Part shown: positions 54,404 to 62,151 of the stretch, piece after piece | How positions within the stretch are numbered: the stretch's first letter is position 1 | Layout of the letters: each line of letters starts with the position of its first letter | Origin: Variovorax boronicumulans | Lineage (GTDB): Bacteria; Pseudomonadota; Gammaproteobacteria; Burkholderiales; Burkholderiaceae_C | DNA length: 64,000 bases | NCBI RefSeq assembly: GCF_029892485.1 | Contig: NZ_JARXVG010000001.1 | Span: forward strand, 248,001 to 312,000 | Direction: 5' to 3' | The notes under the pieces: model-generated | What the model was told of the DNA's origin: nothing | Seen by the model: the letters and a program-made list of their open reading frames with translations, nothing else | Database searches by the model: none | Translations under genes and position numbers: made by a program

Positions 54404-54978
54404 CAGGCGGGCGCCTTCAGGCTCAGCGGCAGTCCGGCTGCCATCAGCGTCACGCGGCTGCATGCGGCGGCCACATCCTGGTTCAGGCGCCCCAGTGCAT
54501 CGACGAAGGCGCGGGTCGCGCGGCCGAGCGGAATCACGCCCAGGCCGATCTCGTTGCCGACCAGCACCACCGGCCCGCGCGCCTCGCGCAGCGCAATCAG
54601 CAGCATGGTGGTGTGGGCCGAAGGCGTGCGGGTCACCGGCCGCGCGGCCTCGGTGCGCAACGGCATCAGCAGGTTGGTGAGCCAGAGCGTGAGGCAGTCG
54701 ACGACCACCAGGGTCTCGGGCGCGCTCTGCGTGACGATGGCGCGCGCGAGCTCGACCGGCTCCTCGATGGTCCGCATGCCGGGCACGCGCTCGGCGCGGT
54801 CGGCCTGGTGGCGCACGATGCGCTCCTGCATCTCGTCGTCGTGGGCCTGGGCGGTGGCGATCAGCACGGCGCGGTGGGTGCCGGGCGCGGCGGCGAGCCA
54901 GTCGGCCGCGCGCTGCTCGGCGCGGCGCGACTTGCCGCTCTTTTGCCCACCGAGGATGAATTCGTGCTCAACGGTCAT
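54403..54978 (-). CDS. cobU: Adenosylcobinamide kinase / adenosylcobinamide-phosphate guanylyltransferase
   Basis: 191 residues from the ATG at 54976-54978. The P-loop GGQKSGKS near the N-terminus is followed by LIATAQAHDDEM, VVVDCLTLWLTNLL and GNEIGLGVIPLG, which together define CobU/CobP. It activates adenosylcobinamide to the GDP form that CobS uses. It overlaps cobB by 11 bases. Confidence 0.94.
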   Translation of the reverse strand: MTVEHEFILGGQKSGKSRRAEQRAADWLAAAPGTHRAVLIATAQAHDDEMQERIVRHQADRAERVPGMRTIEEPVELARAIVTQSAPETLVVVDCLTLWLTNLLMPLRTEAARPVTRTPSAHTTMLLIALREARGPVVLVGNEIGLGVIPLGRATRAFVDALGRLNQDVAAACSRVTLMAAGLPLSLKAPA

Positions 54979-56392
54979 CGGTCTCTTCCTTTGCTGCGTC
55001 GTGGCCCAGCTCGATCGGCATCGCGCCGAAGAGCCGCGCCGTGGCTTCCGGGCTGGAGGCGAACCATGCGTGGAAATAGCTGGCCCGCACCGGTCCACGC
55101 ACATAGAAGGCCTCGCCACCGCGCGCACCCACGGGCTGCGTCGCGCCGGGCCGCGCGGTGTGGGCAGAAGGCACGAGCGGCGTTTCGCAGCTCGAATAGT
55201 GGAAGGTGTGGCCGCGCAGGGTATGGCTTCCCAATTGGAGCTCCTGCGGGCCGAGGCCGGCGAGGCGCTTCTGCATCGTCACGCGGCCGGGGAGCAGGCC
55301 CCAGAGGCGATGAACCTGCTGCTGGCCTGCTTCGGTGTGCGTGGCCAGTTCGTCGAACAGCGCCATCATCCCGCCGCACTCGGCCCAGACGGGCTTGTCC
55401 GCGGCGACGTGCGCGACCAGGGAAGCACGCATCCGCTCGTTGGCCGACAGTGCCTCGGCATGCAGCTCCGGGTAGCCGCCCGGCAGCCAGACGGCATCGC
55501 AGTCCGGCAAGGCATCGCCCGCCAGCGGCGAGAAGAACGCGAGCCGCGCGCCGAGGGCAGACAGCACATCGAGGTTCGCGGGATAGATGAAGGAGAACGC
55601 CGCATCGCGCGCAATGGCGATGGTGCGGCCTGCCAGCAGCGGCGCCATGTCTGCATCCTGGGAAGCGGCCGCATCGAAGCGCACCTGCGGCAGTTGAGAG
55701 ACCGGCATCTGGCCCAGCGGCGTTTCGGCCAGCACATCGGCCGCCGCATCGAGCCGCGCCATCGCGTCGTCGAGCTCGCCCGCGCCCACGAGGCCCAGGT
55801 GCCGCTCCGGCAATGCGAACCCCGGATCGCGCGGCAAGGCGCCCATCCATTGCGAAGGCTCGCGCAACGCGTCCTTCAGCATGCCCGCATGGCGCTCGCT
55901 TGCCACGCGATTGGCCAGCACACCGGCCCACGGCAAGCCGGGCCTGAAGTTCTGCAGGCCATGGGCCAGCGCCCCGAAGGTGCCAGCCATCGCATGCGCA
56001 TCGATCACGGCCAGCACGGGCAGGCCGAATCGCTCCGCGAGGTCGGCCGCGCTCGGTGTGCCATCGAACAAACCCATGACGCCTTCGACGATCACCAGGT
56101 CGGCCTCGGCCGCCGCGGCACGCAGGCGCGCCCGGCAATCGGCCTCGCCCGTCATCCACAGGTGGAGCGAATGCACCGGCGCCCCGGTGGCCAGCGCCAG
56201 CCAGTGCGGGTCGAGAAAGTCCGGCCCGCATTTGAAGGCCCGCACCCGCCGGCCCTGCCGCGCATGCAGCCGCGCGAGCGCGGCCGCCACCGTGGTCTTG
56301 CCTTGGCCCGAGGCCGGCGCGGCAATCAGCACCGCGCCGCAGGTGACTGCGGCGCCGTGGCGTGGCGAAAGGTCGTTTACTGCGGTGTCCAC
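54968..56392 (-). CDS. cobB: Cobyrinic acid a,c-diamide synthase
   Basis: 474 residues, using the GTG at 56390-56392 inside the end of btuB (16-base overlap), since no ATG precedes the conserved domain. Amidates the a and c carboxylates of cobyrinic or hydrogenobyrinic acid with glutamine and ATP. The P-loop APASGQGKTT, then FKCGPDFLDPHW, VEGVMGLFDG, LPGGYPELHAEAL, and the amidotransferase cysteine in WAECGGMM are all as expected. Naming follows the Pseudomonas system (cbiA in Salmonella). Confidence 0.93.
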   Translation of the reverse strand: MDTAVNDLSPRHGAAVTCGAVLIAAPASGQGKTTVAAALARLHARQGRRVRAFKCGPDFLDPHWLALATGAPVHSLHLWMTGEADCRARLRAAAAEADLVIVEGVMGLFDGTPSAADLAERFGLPVLAVIDAHAMAGTFGALAHGLQNFRPGLPWAGVLANRVASERHAGMLKDALREPSQWMGALPRDPGFALPERHLGLVGAGELDDAMARLDAAADVLAETPLGQMPVSQLPQVRFDAAASQDADMAPLLAGRTIAIARDAAFSFIYPANLDVLSALGARLAFFSPLAGDALPDCDAVWLPGGYPELHAEALSANERMRASLVAHVAADKPVWAECGGMMALFDELATHTEAGQQQVHRLWGLLPGRVTMQKRLAGLGPQELQLGSHTLRGHTFHYSSCETPLVPSAHTARPGATQPVGARGGEAFYVRGPVRASYFHAWFASSPEATARLFGAMPIELGHDAAKEETDDR

Positions 56393-58335
56393 TTGAGGCC
56401 GAGGTAGGCGCTGCGGCCCCCGTTGGCGTAGAGCCGTGCGAACTGGTAGTCCTTGTCGCCGACATTGTCGATGCGGGCGATGAGGTTCAGGTCGCGCGCG
56501 ATCTGCGTGCTGGCCGACAGGTTCAGCACGGTGTAGCCGCCGAGCTTGACGGTGTTGGCCGTGTCGTCGTAGCGCTGGCTCGAGGCCTGCACCTCGGCGC
56601 CCAGCGTCCAGCCGGCGACGCGCCAGTCGGCGCCCAGCGTGCCGTGGCGCTTGGCGCGTCGGGCGAGCAGGTTTCCGGTGTCGGCGTCCTTGGGGTCCTG
56701 CACATCGAGCGAGGCGCGCAGCGTGACGTCGCCGAGGCGCTGGCTGGCCGAGAGCGTGGCGCCCTGCAGGGTGGCGCGGGCCACGTTGGTGTAGCAGCCG
56801 AACGCCGAGGCGCAGCCCTTGGCGGTGCCCGCGAAGTTGATCAGGTCGCGCACGCGGTTGCGGTACACCACGATGCCGGCGGTGGTGCCGTCCTTGGCGT
56901 AGGCCAGGCCCAGCTCGGCGTTCTGGCTGGTCTCGGGGCGCAGCGTGGCCACGCCGTATTCGCTGAAGCGCTGGTAGAGCGTAGGCACGCGGAAGGCCGT
57001 GCCAGCCGACGCAGTGAAGCGCAGCGACGGCGTGATGGCGAAGCCGTAGGCCGCGCTTCCGGTGGTCTTGCCGCCGAACTCGCTGTCCCGGTCGCGGCGC
57101 ACGTGCAGCTGCAGCGAATGCGGGCCCTGCACGAAGCCGTAGCCGAGTGCAAGGGCGTTCTGCGAACGGTCTTGCGAGAACAGCTTGGCCGAGGTGGTGG
57201 GCGCGTTCTCGAGGGCGTCTTCGCGGCGCTCCAGCGTGGCCGTCACCAGGTGCGGGCCGAAGCGGAACTCGTTCTGGAACAGGTAGCCGCGCAGGTTGGT
57301 TTCGGTGCGGTAGAACGAAGGCTGGGTCTTGTAGACCGATTGCGAATCGGTCACCTGCACGCGGGTGCTGTAGATGTCGTTCCACCTGGCCGACCAGGTG
57401 AGGCCCGCGGTGCGCAGGGAGTTGGTCGAGACGTCGTTCTTGAAGAGGATCGGCGGCTTGGTCCTGAAGCTGACCGAGGCGTCGTAGCCGGCCTCGATGT
57501 CGCTCTGGAGCAAGGTGGCTTCGATGCGCTGGTCGGGGTTGATCTGGAAACCCAGCTTCAGGTTGCCCGAGGTGCTGCGGTAGCCGTCGCGGTCGGGGCT
57601 GGTGAAGCCGTCCTTGGAGGGCGTGCGCTTGGTCGCAGGCTGCACATTGAAGCCCTTGCTCTCTTCGTGCGCGACGCCGAACGAATAGTCGAACAGGCCC
57701 GACTTGCCGCTCACGCCGCCTTCGATCTTGCGCAGGCCATGGCTGCCGAAGCCGATGCCCGCGTAGGGCGACACGCCCTCTTCGCCGCGCCTGGTGAAGA
57801 GCTGGATCACGCCGCCGATGGCGTCCGAGCCATACACCGCGGCGGCCGGGCCGCGCAGCACCTCGATGCGGTCGATCTGCGCGAGCGGAATGCCTTCCCA
57901 GCCGGCACCGCCGGTGGTTTGCGAGTCGATGCGCACGCCGTCGAGATAGACCGCGGTGAAGCGCGTTTCCGCGCCGCGGACGAACAGGCTGGTGGTGTTG
58001 CCCACGCCGCCGGTGCGCGAGATCTCGATGCCGGGCTGGCGCGCCAGCAGGTCGGCCACGCCGGTTGCGCCGCTGCGCTCGATGGTCTGGCGATCGATGA
58101 TGGACACATCGCCCACCAGGTCCGACAGCGGCTGCGGCGTACGGTTGGCAGTGACCACTGTTTCGCCGAGCGTGGGCGTGGCTTCCTGTGCATGCGCCAG
58201 CGTGGGCAGTTGGATCAGTGCGAAGCCGCCGAAGGCCGAGGCCAGCGCGAGCGGCAGGCAGGCAAGACGGCGATGGCGGATGGGCGCAAGCGCGCGGCCG
58301 CAAGAAGCGCGGAAAAGGGAAACGCAGGAAATCAT
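56377..58335 (-). CDS. btuB: TonB-dependent vitamin B12 receptor
   Basis: 652 residues from the ATG at 58333-58335, which begins a long signal peptide cut after LAHA. A TonB box (GETVVTANR) and plug domain (DLLARQPGIEISRTGGVGNTTSLFVRGAETR, VLRGPAAAVYGSDAIGGVIQLFTR) precede a 22-strand barrel that ends in the aromatic-rich YLGLKW. No clear ribosome binding site precedes the ATG, and in-frame TTG codons up to 58395 leave the start slightly uncertain. It is the first gene of the operon and lies about 120 bases after a cobalamin riboswitch, which supports B12 or another corrinoid as its ligand. Confidence 0.93.
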   Translation of the reverse strand: MISCVSLFRASCGRALAPIRHRRLACLPLALASAFGGFALIQLPTLAHAQEATPTLGETVVTANRTPQPLSDLVGDVSIIDRQTIERSGATGVADLLARQPGIEISRTGGVGNTTSLFVRGAETRFTAVYLDGVRIDSQTTGGAGWEGIPLAQIDRIEVLRGPAAAVYGSDAIGGVIQLFTRRGEEGVSPYAGIGFGSHGLRKIEGGVSGKSGLFDYSFGVAHEESKGFNVQPATKRTPSKDGFTSPDRDGYRSTSGNLKLGFQINPDQRIEATLLQSDIEAGYDASVSFRTKPPILFKNDVSTNSLRTAGLTWSARWNDIYSTRVQVTDSQSVYKTQPSFYRTETNLRGYLFQNEFRFGPHLVTATLERREDALENAPTTSAKLFSQDRSQNALALGYGFVQGPHSLQLHVRRDRDSEFGGKTTGSAAYGFAITPSLRFTASAGTAFRVPTLYQRFSEYGVATLRPETSQNAELGLAYAKDGTTAGIVVYRNRVRDLINFAGTAKGCASAFGCYTNVARATLQGATLSASQRLGDVTLRASLDVQDPKDADTGNLLARRAKRHGTLGADWRVAGWTLGAEVQASSQRYDDTANTVKLGGYTVLNLSASTQIARDLNLIARIDNVGDKDYQFARLYANGGRSAYLGLKWTPQ

Positions 58336-58449
58336 GAGTGAGCCGAACAACGTCAATGCCCTTGGCCGGCCTCCCCGCCGGCGCCTTGGGCGCAATGACC
58401 GTCGCGGGCATGAACCGGTTTTATTCGTTCGTGCATGCGGCGGCCGCCT

Positions 58450-58635
58450 TGTTGGCCGGTATCCGGGCTGGCAGAACGGCCCCTGCCGCCTTCCCAGGCG
58501 CCTGTTTCAGGGCGCCCAGTGGCTGATGGAAAGGGGTGACGCCTTGCGGCATCGTCTGCTTGACCGTTGCGGGGGCAGCGCAGGCGGCTTCGGCCTTGAT
58601 CCGATGTCCGGCTTGCGGACCTCTCGGGGCGTTCA
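58450..58635 (-). promoter_or_regulatory. Cobalamin riboswitch upstream of btuB
   Basis: Read on the minus strand, the conserved parts occur in order: a 5' GAGGTCCGCAAGCCGGAC hairpin; GCTGCCCCCGCAACGG (58563-58578), the cobalamin riboswitch core; GCCACTGGGCGCC (58510-58522) with CTGGGAAGGCGGC; and the B12 box CAGCCCGGATACCGGCC at 58454-58470. A 119-base segment to the ATG, with a GCCGGC-type hairpin enclosing GGGGAGG, may be the expression platform. This should switch the btuB-cobB-cobU-btuFCD-cobO-bluB-cobN transcript off when cobalamin is plentiful. Confidence 0.92.
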
Positions 58636-58693
58636 CTCCTGCTTCCCGTTGAACTGCGCCGTGTGAACCACGGCGCGAGCACCAACGGGCGGG

Positions 58694-58722
58694 ATTTTAG
58701 GCCCTGCGGCGGCACGGCTAAG
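58694..58722 (-). promoter_or_regulatory. Putative promoter of the btuB-cob operon
   Basis: On the minus strand TAAAAT (58694-58699) lies 17 bases after TTAGCC (about 58717-58722). Transcription would begin near 58687, about 50 bases before the riboswitch's conserved part. Confidence 0.55.
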
Positions 58723-58853
58723 CCGAAAGTTGTGGCCGCGCGATGACACCGCAACCCGAAAACTTGGAAGCCTCGGGCGCAGGCCGCAGAATCGGCGCCA
58801 GGACGAAGCAAGCACCGCGCGCACTGTCGGCGGACCCCATTCCCCGGGAAACT

Positions 58854-58859
58854 ACAATC
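58854..58859 (+). promoter_or_regulatory. Putative -10 box of zapB-zapA
   Basis: TACAAT at 58854-58859 is only seven bases before the zapB ATG, so initiation from it would give a leaderless or nearly leaderless mRNA. No good -35 is seen at 17 bases (GCGGAC). The 530 bases between btuB and zapB hold, besides this, the riboswitch and the btuB promoter on the other strand. Confidence 0.4.
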
Positions 58860-58866
58860 GCCAACC

Positions 58867-59091
58867 ATGCCCGCCTCCAGCCCCATCGATCAGATCGCCG
58901 AGCGTGTGGAACGCCTGCTTGTGCGTCACGAAGAGGTACAGCGCACCAATGCGCTGCTCCAGGAACAGGTCGATGCGCTCGTGCGCGAACGCGACGGGCT
59001 CAAGTCGCGGCTCGCTGCGGCACGCACGCGCCTCGACGCACTGCTCGAGCGGCTGCCGGCCGAACCACCTCCCGAAGATTCCACCGCATGA
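58867..59091 (+). CDS. zapB: ZapB-like coiled-coil cell-division protein
   Basis: 74 residues, almost entirely one coiled coil with a heptad-compatible RVERLLVRHEEVQRTNALLQEQVDALVRER core and a proline/acid-rich tail. It precedes zapA with an ATGA overlap, the common arrangement in betaproteobacteria, where this TIGR02449-like protein is annotated ZapB-like. It should organise the Z ring with ZapA. The name is inferred from coiled-coil character and context. Confidence 0.75.
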   Translation: MPASSPIDQIAERVERLLVRHEEVQRTNALLQEQVDALVRERDGLKSRLAAARTRLDALLERLPAEPPPEDSTA

Positions 59092-59423
59092 AGCAGATAG
59101 AAGTACAGATCATGGGCCAGAGCTATTTGCTCGGCTGTCCCGACGGCGGCGAGCCGCTGCTGCGCGATGCGGTCGAACGCGTGGATGCCGCCATGTGCAA
59201 GATCCGCGATGCGGGAAAAGTCAAGGCGCGCGATCGCATCGCGGTGCTGGCTTCGCTGAACCTCGCCTTCGACCTCGCTGCACAGCAGGCGGCTGCAGCG
59301 GCGACACCTGTTGCTGCAACGCCGGCAACCGCGGCCACGGAGCCCGGCGAAGTCGATGCCAAGGCCGCCCAGCTCATTCAAAAGCTCGATCACGCACTGG
59401 CCGGCGATGGTCATTTGCTCTGA
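59088..59423 (+). CDS. zapA: Cell division protein ZapA
   Basis: 111 residues. Starts with the ZapA signature KQIEVQIMGQSYLLGCPDG, then LLRDAVERVDAAMCKIRDAGKVKARDRIAVLASLNLAFDL. A long Ala/Thr-rich insertion (about 66-88) precedes the C-terminal helix. It binds FtsZ and cross-links protofilaments. The ATG overlaps the zapB stop. The 6S RNA gene starts about 40 bases downstream, the same neighbourhood as in enterobacteria. Confidence 0.9.
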   Translation: MKQIEVQIMGQSYLLGCPDGGEPLLRDAVERVDAAMCKIRDAGKVKARDRIAVLASLNLAFDLAAQQAAAAATPVAATPATAATEPGEVDAKAAQLIQKLDHALAGDGHLL

Positions 59424-59450
59424 ATGAACACCATGGACTCATACGGAGCG

Positions 59451-59456
59451 TAAAAT
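59451..59456 (+). promoter_or_regulatory. -10 box of the 6S RNA promoter
   Basis: TAAAAT lies six bases before the predicted 5' end of 6S RNA. The -35 region is not obvious. Confidence 0.5.
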
Positions 59457-59461
59457 CCGAA

Positions 59462-59637
59462 CTGTCTGCGGTGCGCGTCGGGCTTAATATTTCCTTGTTC
59501 CAATGCTCTCCGGAGCCGGGCTTGGTACATCGCTTGACGGGCGTGATCATCTCGCGTCAGATGAACCCGAAGTCTTGCTGCCCTCGCCCACCTGAACCCT
59601 GGTTCAGGATGCGGGTCCGGCGCCCACTTGCAGACAC
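59462..59637 (+). ncRNA. ssrS: 6S RNA (ssrS)
   Basis: About 176 bases. The ends form a closing stem (TGTCTGC at 59463-59469 with GCAGACA at 59630-59636). Its 3' side contains the characteristic CACCTGAACCCTGGTTCAGG hairpin (from about 59589), like the CACCTTGAACC element of E. coli 6S. The GTGCGCGTCGGGC and GGGTCCGGCGCCCAC arms pair to give the usual long helix with a central bubble that mimics an open promoter. It sits just after zapA, as in many proteobacteria. It would bind sigma-70 RNA polymerase in stationary phase. Confidence 0.9.
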
Positions 59638-59652
59638 CTTTTTCCATCGGCA

Positions 59653-59681
59653 CGGCCCCCAGCACACACTGCTCGGGGCCG
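59653..59681 (+). terminator. Probable hairpin terminator of 6S RNA
   Basis: Stem CGGCCCC (59653-59659) with GGGGCCG (59675-59681), loop of 15 bases, followed by a weak T-rich stretch (TTGCTTTG). The T-run is poor, so termination may be partial; the permease gene starts 25 bases after it. Confidence 0.5.
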
Positions 59682-59706
59682 TTGCTTTGTCCGAAGACCC
59701 CGCAGC

Positions 59707-60528
59707 GTGACCGACCTCCTCGACCCCCTCCTGATTCTTGAACTCGCCACGCTCGGCCTGGGCACCGGCTTCCTCGCGGGCCTCCTGGGCATCGGCGGCG
59801 GCATGCTGATGGTGCCGTTCATCACGATCATCATGGGCCACCGCGGCGTGGCGTCCGACCTGGCGGTGAAGATGGCGATCGCCACTTCGATGGCCACGAT
59901 CATCTTCACTTCGGTGTCCAGCGTGCGCGCGCACCACAAGCGCGGTGCAGTGCGCTGGGACATCGTCCAGCGCCTCGCCCCCGGCATCGTGATCGGCAGC
60001 CTGGCCGGGAGCCTGGGCGTGTTCGCGCTGCTCAAGGGCACGGCGCTCGCGATCTTCTTCGCGCTGTTCGTGGGCTTCTCGGCCACGCAGATGTTCCTCG
60101 ACAGGAAACCCAAGCCCACGCGCCAGATGCCCGGCACCGCCGGCCAGCTGGCGGGCGGCGGCGTGATCGGTTTCATCTCGGGGTTGGTCGGCGCGGGTGG
60201 CGGTTTCATCAGCGTGCCGTTCATGACGTGGTGCAACATCTCGATCCACAACGCGGTGGCCACCAGCGCAGCGCTGGGCTTCCCCATTGCGGTGGCCAAT
60301 GTGATCGGCTATGCGATCAGCGGGCAGTCGGTGCAGGGCCTGCCTGCCGGCTCCTTCGGCTACATCTGGCTGCCGGCGCTCGTGGTGATTGCCGTCTGCA
60401 GCGTCTTCACCGCGCCGCTCGGTGCCAAGGCCGCGCACACGCTGCCCGTGAAGAAGCTCAAGCGCGTGTTCGCGAGCATCCTGTACCTGCTCGCCGCCTA
60501 CATGCTGTGGAAAGGCCTGCGGGGATAA
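59707..60528 (+). CDS. TauE/SafE-family sulfite/sulfonate exporter-like permease
   Basis: 273 residues starting at GTG (59707). About eight transmembrane helices in two inverted halves; each half carries the family motif: GFLAGLLGIGGGMLMVPFI in the first and GFISGLVGAGGGFISVPFM in the second. The family moves sulfite, sulfoacetate, taurine and related anions, or is uncharacterised; the substrate here is unknown. It follows the 6S RNA hairpin and precedes a universal stress protein gene by about 60 bases. Confidence 0.88.
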   Translation: MTDLLDPLLILELATLGLGTGFLAGLLGIGGGMLMVPFITIIMGHRGVASDLAVKMAIATSMATIIFTSVSSVRAHHKRGAVRWDIVQRLAPGIVIGSLAGSLGVFALLKGTALAIFFALFVGFSATQMFLDRKPKPTRQMPGTAGQLAGGGVIGFISGLVGAGGGFISVPFMTWCNISIHNAVATSAALGFPIAVANVIGYAISGQSVQGLPAGSFGYIWLPALVVIAVCSVFTAPLGAKAAHTLPVKKLKRVFASILYLLAAYMLWKGLRG

Positions 60529-60591
60529 AAGTCCCCATGGTCTGGGGTGTGACCCGTTGCGACCCGCGGGGTGCGGCCGTATAACGGTTTC

Positions 60592-61017
60592 ATGAAAATC
60601 CTCATCGCCGTCGACGGCAGCGCCTACACCCGCAAGGCGCTCGACTACCTGATCGCCAACCGCGCCATGTTCGTGGACGGCCACGAGCTCATCGTGGTCA
60701 ACGTGTGCACCGGCATCTCGGGCCACGTGACGCGGCACCTCAGCAAGGAGATCGTGTCGGAGTACTACGCCGAGGAGAGCGCGAAGGTGCTCGACCCGGT
60801 GAAGGCGCTCCTCGCCGAAAAGGGCGTGAGCAACTACACGATCGACAAGCGCCACGGCCATGCGGCCGAGGAAATCCTCAAGTCGGCCACTGCCGCGCAT
60901 GCCGAGCTGATCGTGCTCGGCACCCACGGCCACGGCCTCTTCGGACGCGCGCTGATGGGCTCGGTGGCCACCAAGGTGATCGGCGAGACCGACATCTCGG
61001 TCCTTCTCGTCCAGTAA
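60592..61017 (+). CDS. Universal stress protein (UspA family)
   Basis: 141 residues from the ATG at 60592; an in-frame extension of seven codons is unlikely. It begins MKILIAVDGSAYTRKAL and contains the ATP-binding GTHGHGLFGRALMGSVATKVI glycine/serine-rich loop (G-x2-G-x9-G-S/T), so it belongs to the ATP-binding UspA/UspFG branch. The role in stress tolerance is known for the family only. It converges on the AraC-type gene, with three bases between stop codons. Confidence 0.9.
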   Translation: MKILIAVDGSAYTRKALDYLIANRAMFVDGHELIVVNVCTGISGHVTRHLSKEIVSEYYAEESAKVLDPVKALLAEKGVSNYTIDKRHGHAAEEILKSATAAHAELIVLGTHGHGLFGRALMGSVATKVIGETDISVLLVQ

Positions 61018-61020
61018 ACG

Positions 61021-61983
61021 CTACTGCACCCGCTGCTGCCGCCATTCGCGCGGCGAGCAGCCGAAACGCTCGCGGAATGCGCGGCTGAAATGCGCCGCAT
61101 CGTTGAAGCCGCGCCCATACGCGATCTCCCCCACCGGCTTGCCTGCAAGGCGCGGCTCCAGCAGGTCGCGGCTGCAAGCTTCGAGCCTGCGCTCCCAGAT
61201 GTACTGCGAGGGCGTCAGCGGTTCGCTCTTGAACACGCGGTGGATGTGGCTCGCCGACACCCCCAGCGATGCCGCGAGACTGCCCACCGAGAGCGACGGA
61301 TCGGCCAACTGCTCATCGATGCACCGCTTCACGCGCGCGAGGTGGTATGCCGTGAGGTTGCTCAGCGACGGCGCACGCGCCGCCGGCAGCGTCTGCAGGC
61401 CCGCCACGAGGATGCTCTGCACGCCGTTGGCCACAGCCAGCGCTGAAGCCGGCTGCAGCGTGTCGATGTCTTCGCGCAGCGTGCGGATCATGCCGAGCAA
61501 GAGATGCCCCGCGCCCTCCTTGCCCGACACCGTGGTCGCCGTCAGCGCCTCGGTGTCGCGCAGCTCGCTGCGCAGGCGCTCGCCGGGCAGCTTGAGCACG
61601 ATCTGCTCGAACTTGTCGTCGAAGAGCAGCTGGTAAGGCCGCGTGCTGTCGTACAGCGCGAAGTCACCGGCCGAGAGCACCGCATCGCGCCCATCCTGCC
61701 GCACCACGCCGCGCCCCTGCGCCTGGATGCTCACGAGGAAATAGTCGTCGCCCGAGCGCGCGATGTGCCCGCTCGTGCGCATGACCTTCTGCGGGCCTGA
61801 CTTGACCACCGACACATCCAGGCTCGGCAGCGAGTGCTGGCGGATGCTGCCTTCGAAGTTGCCGATGTCGTCCGGCCGCACCGGGTCGCACCCGAGCTGC
61901 ACGTAGACGTTGCAGATCATGTCGGTCCAATACGCCAGGCGCTGGTCGCGCGCCACGGCGTCGGTGCTGAACAACTGGTTCAT
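61021..61983 (-). CDS. AraC-family transcriptional activator (nitrilase regulator candidate)
   Basis: 320 residues from the ATG at 61981-61983. The N-terminal ligand-binding domain of the AraC-binding-like-domain type (SRPYQLLFDDKFEQIVLKLPGERL region) precedes a C-terminal double helix-turn-helix: LSVGSLAASLGVSASHIHRVFK and PVGEIAYGRGFNDAAHFSRAFRERFGCSPREWR. It is divergent from the nitrilase gene (168 bases between starts), as nitR is from nitrilase genes in other actinobacteria and proteobacteria, so it is the likely nitrile-responsive activator. Confidence 0.87.
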   Translation of the reverse strand: MNQLFSTDAVARDQRLAYWTDMICNVYVQLGCDPVRPDDIGNFEGSIRQHSLPSLDVSVVKSGPQKVMRTSGHIARSGDDYFLVSIQAQGRGVVRQDGRDAVLSAGDFALYDSTRPYQLLFDDKFEQIVLKLPGERLRSELRDTEALTATTVSGKEGAGHLLLGMIRTLREDIDTLQPASALAVANGVQSILVAGLQTLPAARAPSLSNLTAYHLARVKRCIDEQLADPSLSVGSLAASLGVSASHIHRVFKSEPLTPSQYIWERRLEACSRDLLEPRLAGKPVGEIAYGRGFNDAAHFSRAFRERFGCSPREWRQQRVQ

Positions 61984-62151
61984 GGGGTTTCCCGTAAAGC
62001 GCGTGCAACGCTGGAACAAGAACGCCGCCAGTTCGGGTCAAGGCGTTCCGCGGCGGCGAATCTACGCTTCAAGCAACCCGCATGCCACCGCGCAAACCCG
62101 TGCTGGCGGTGTGCGAAGTTGTTTCATCACTCCACTTCCGAAAGGCCCGCC

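Noticed and set aside
54968..58411. A single 1147-residue minus-strand frame covering btuB and cobB
   Set aside because: btuB is read in a different frame over its whole length; only the 3' part of this frame (cobB, from the GTG at 56392) is conserved. Treated as an accidental open stretch, not a fusion.
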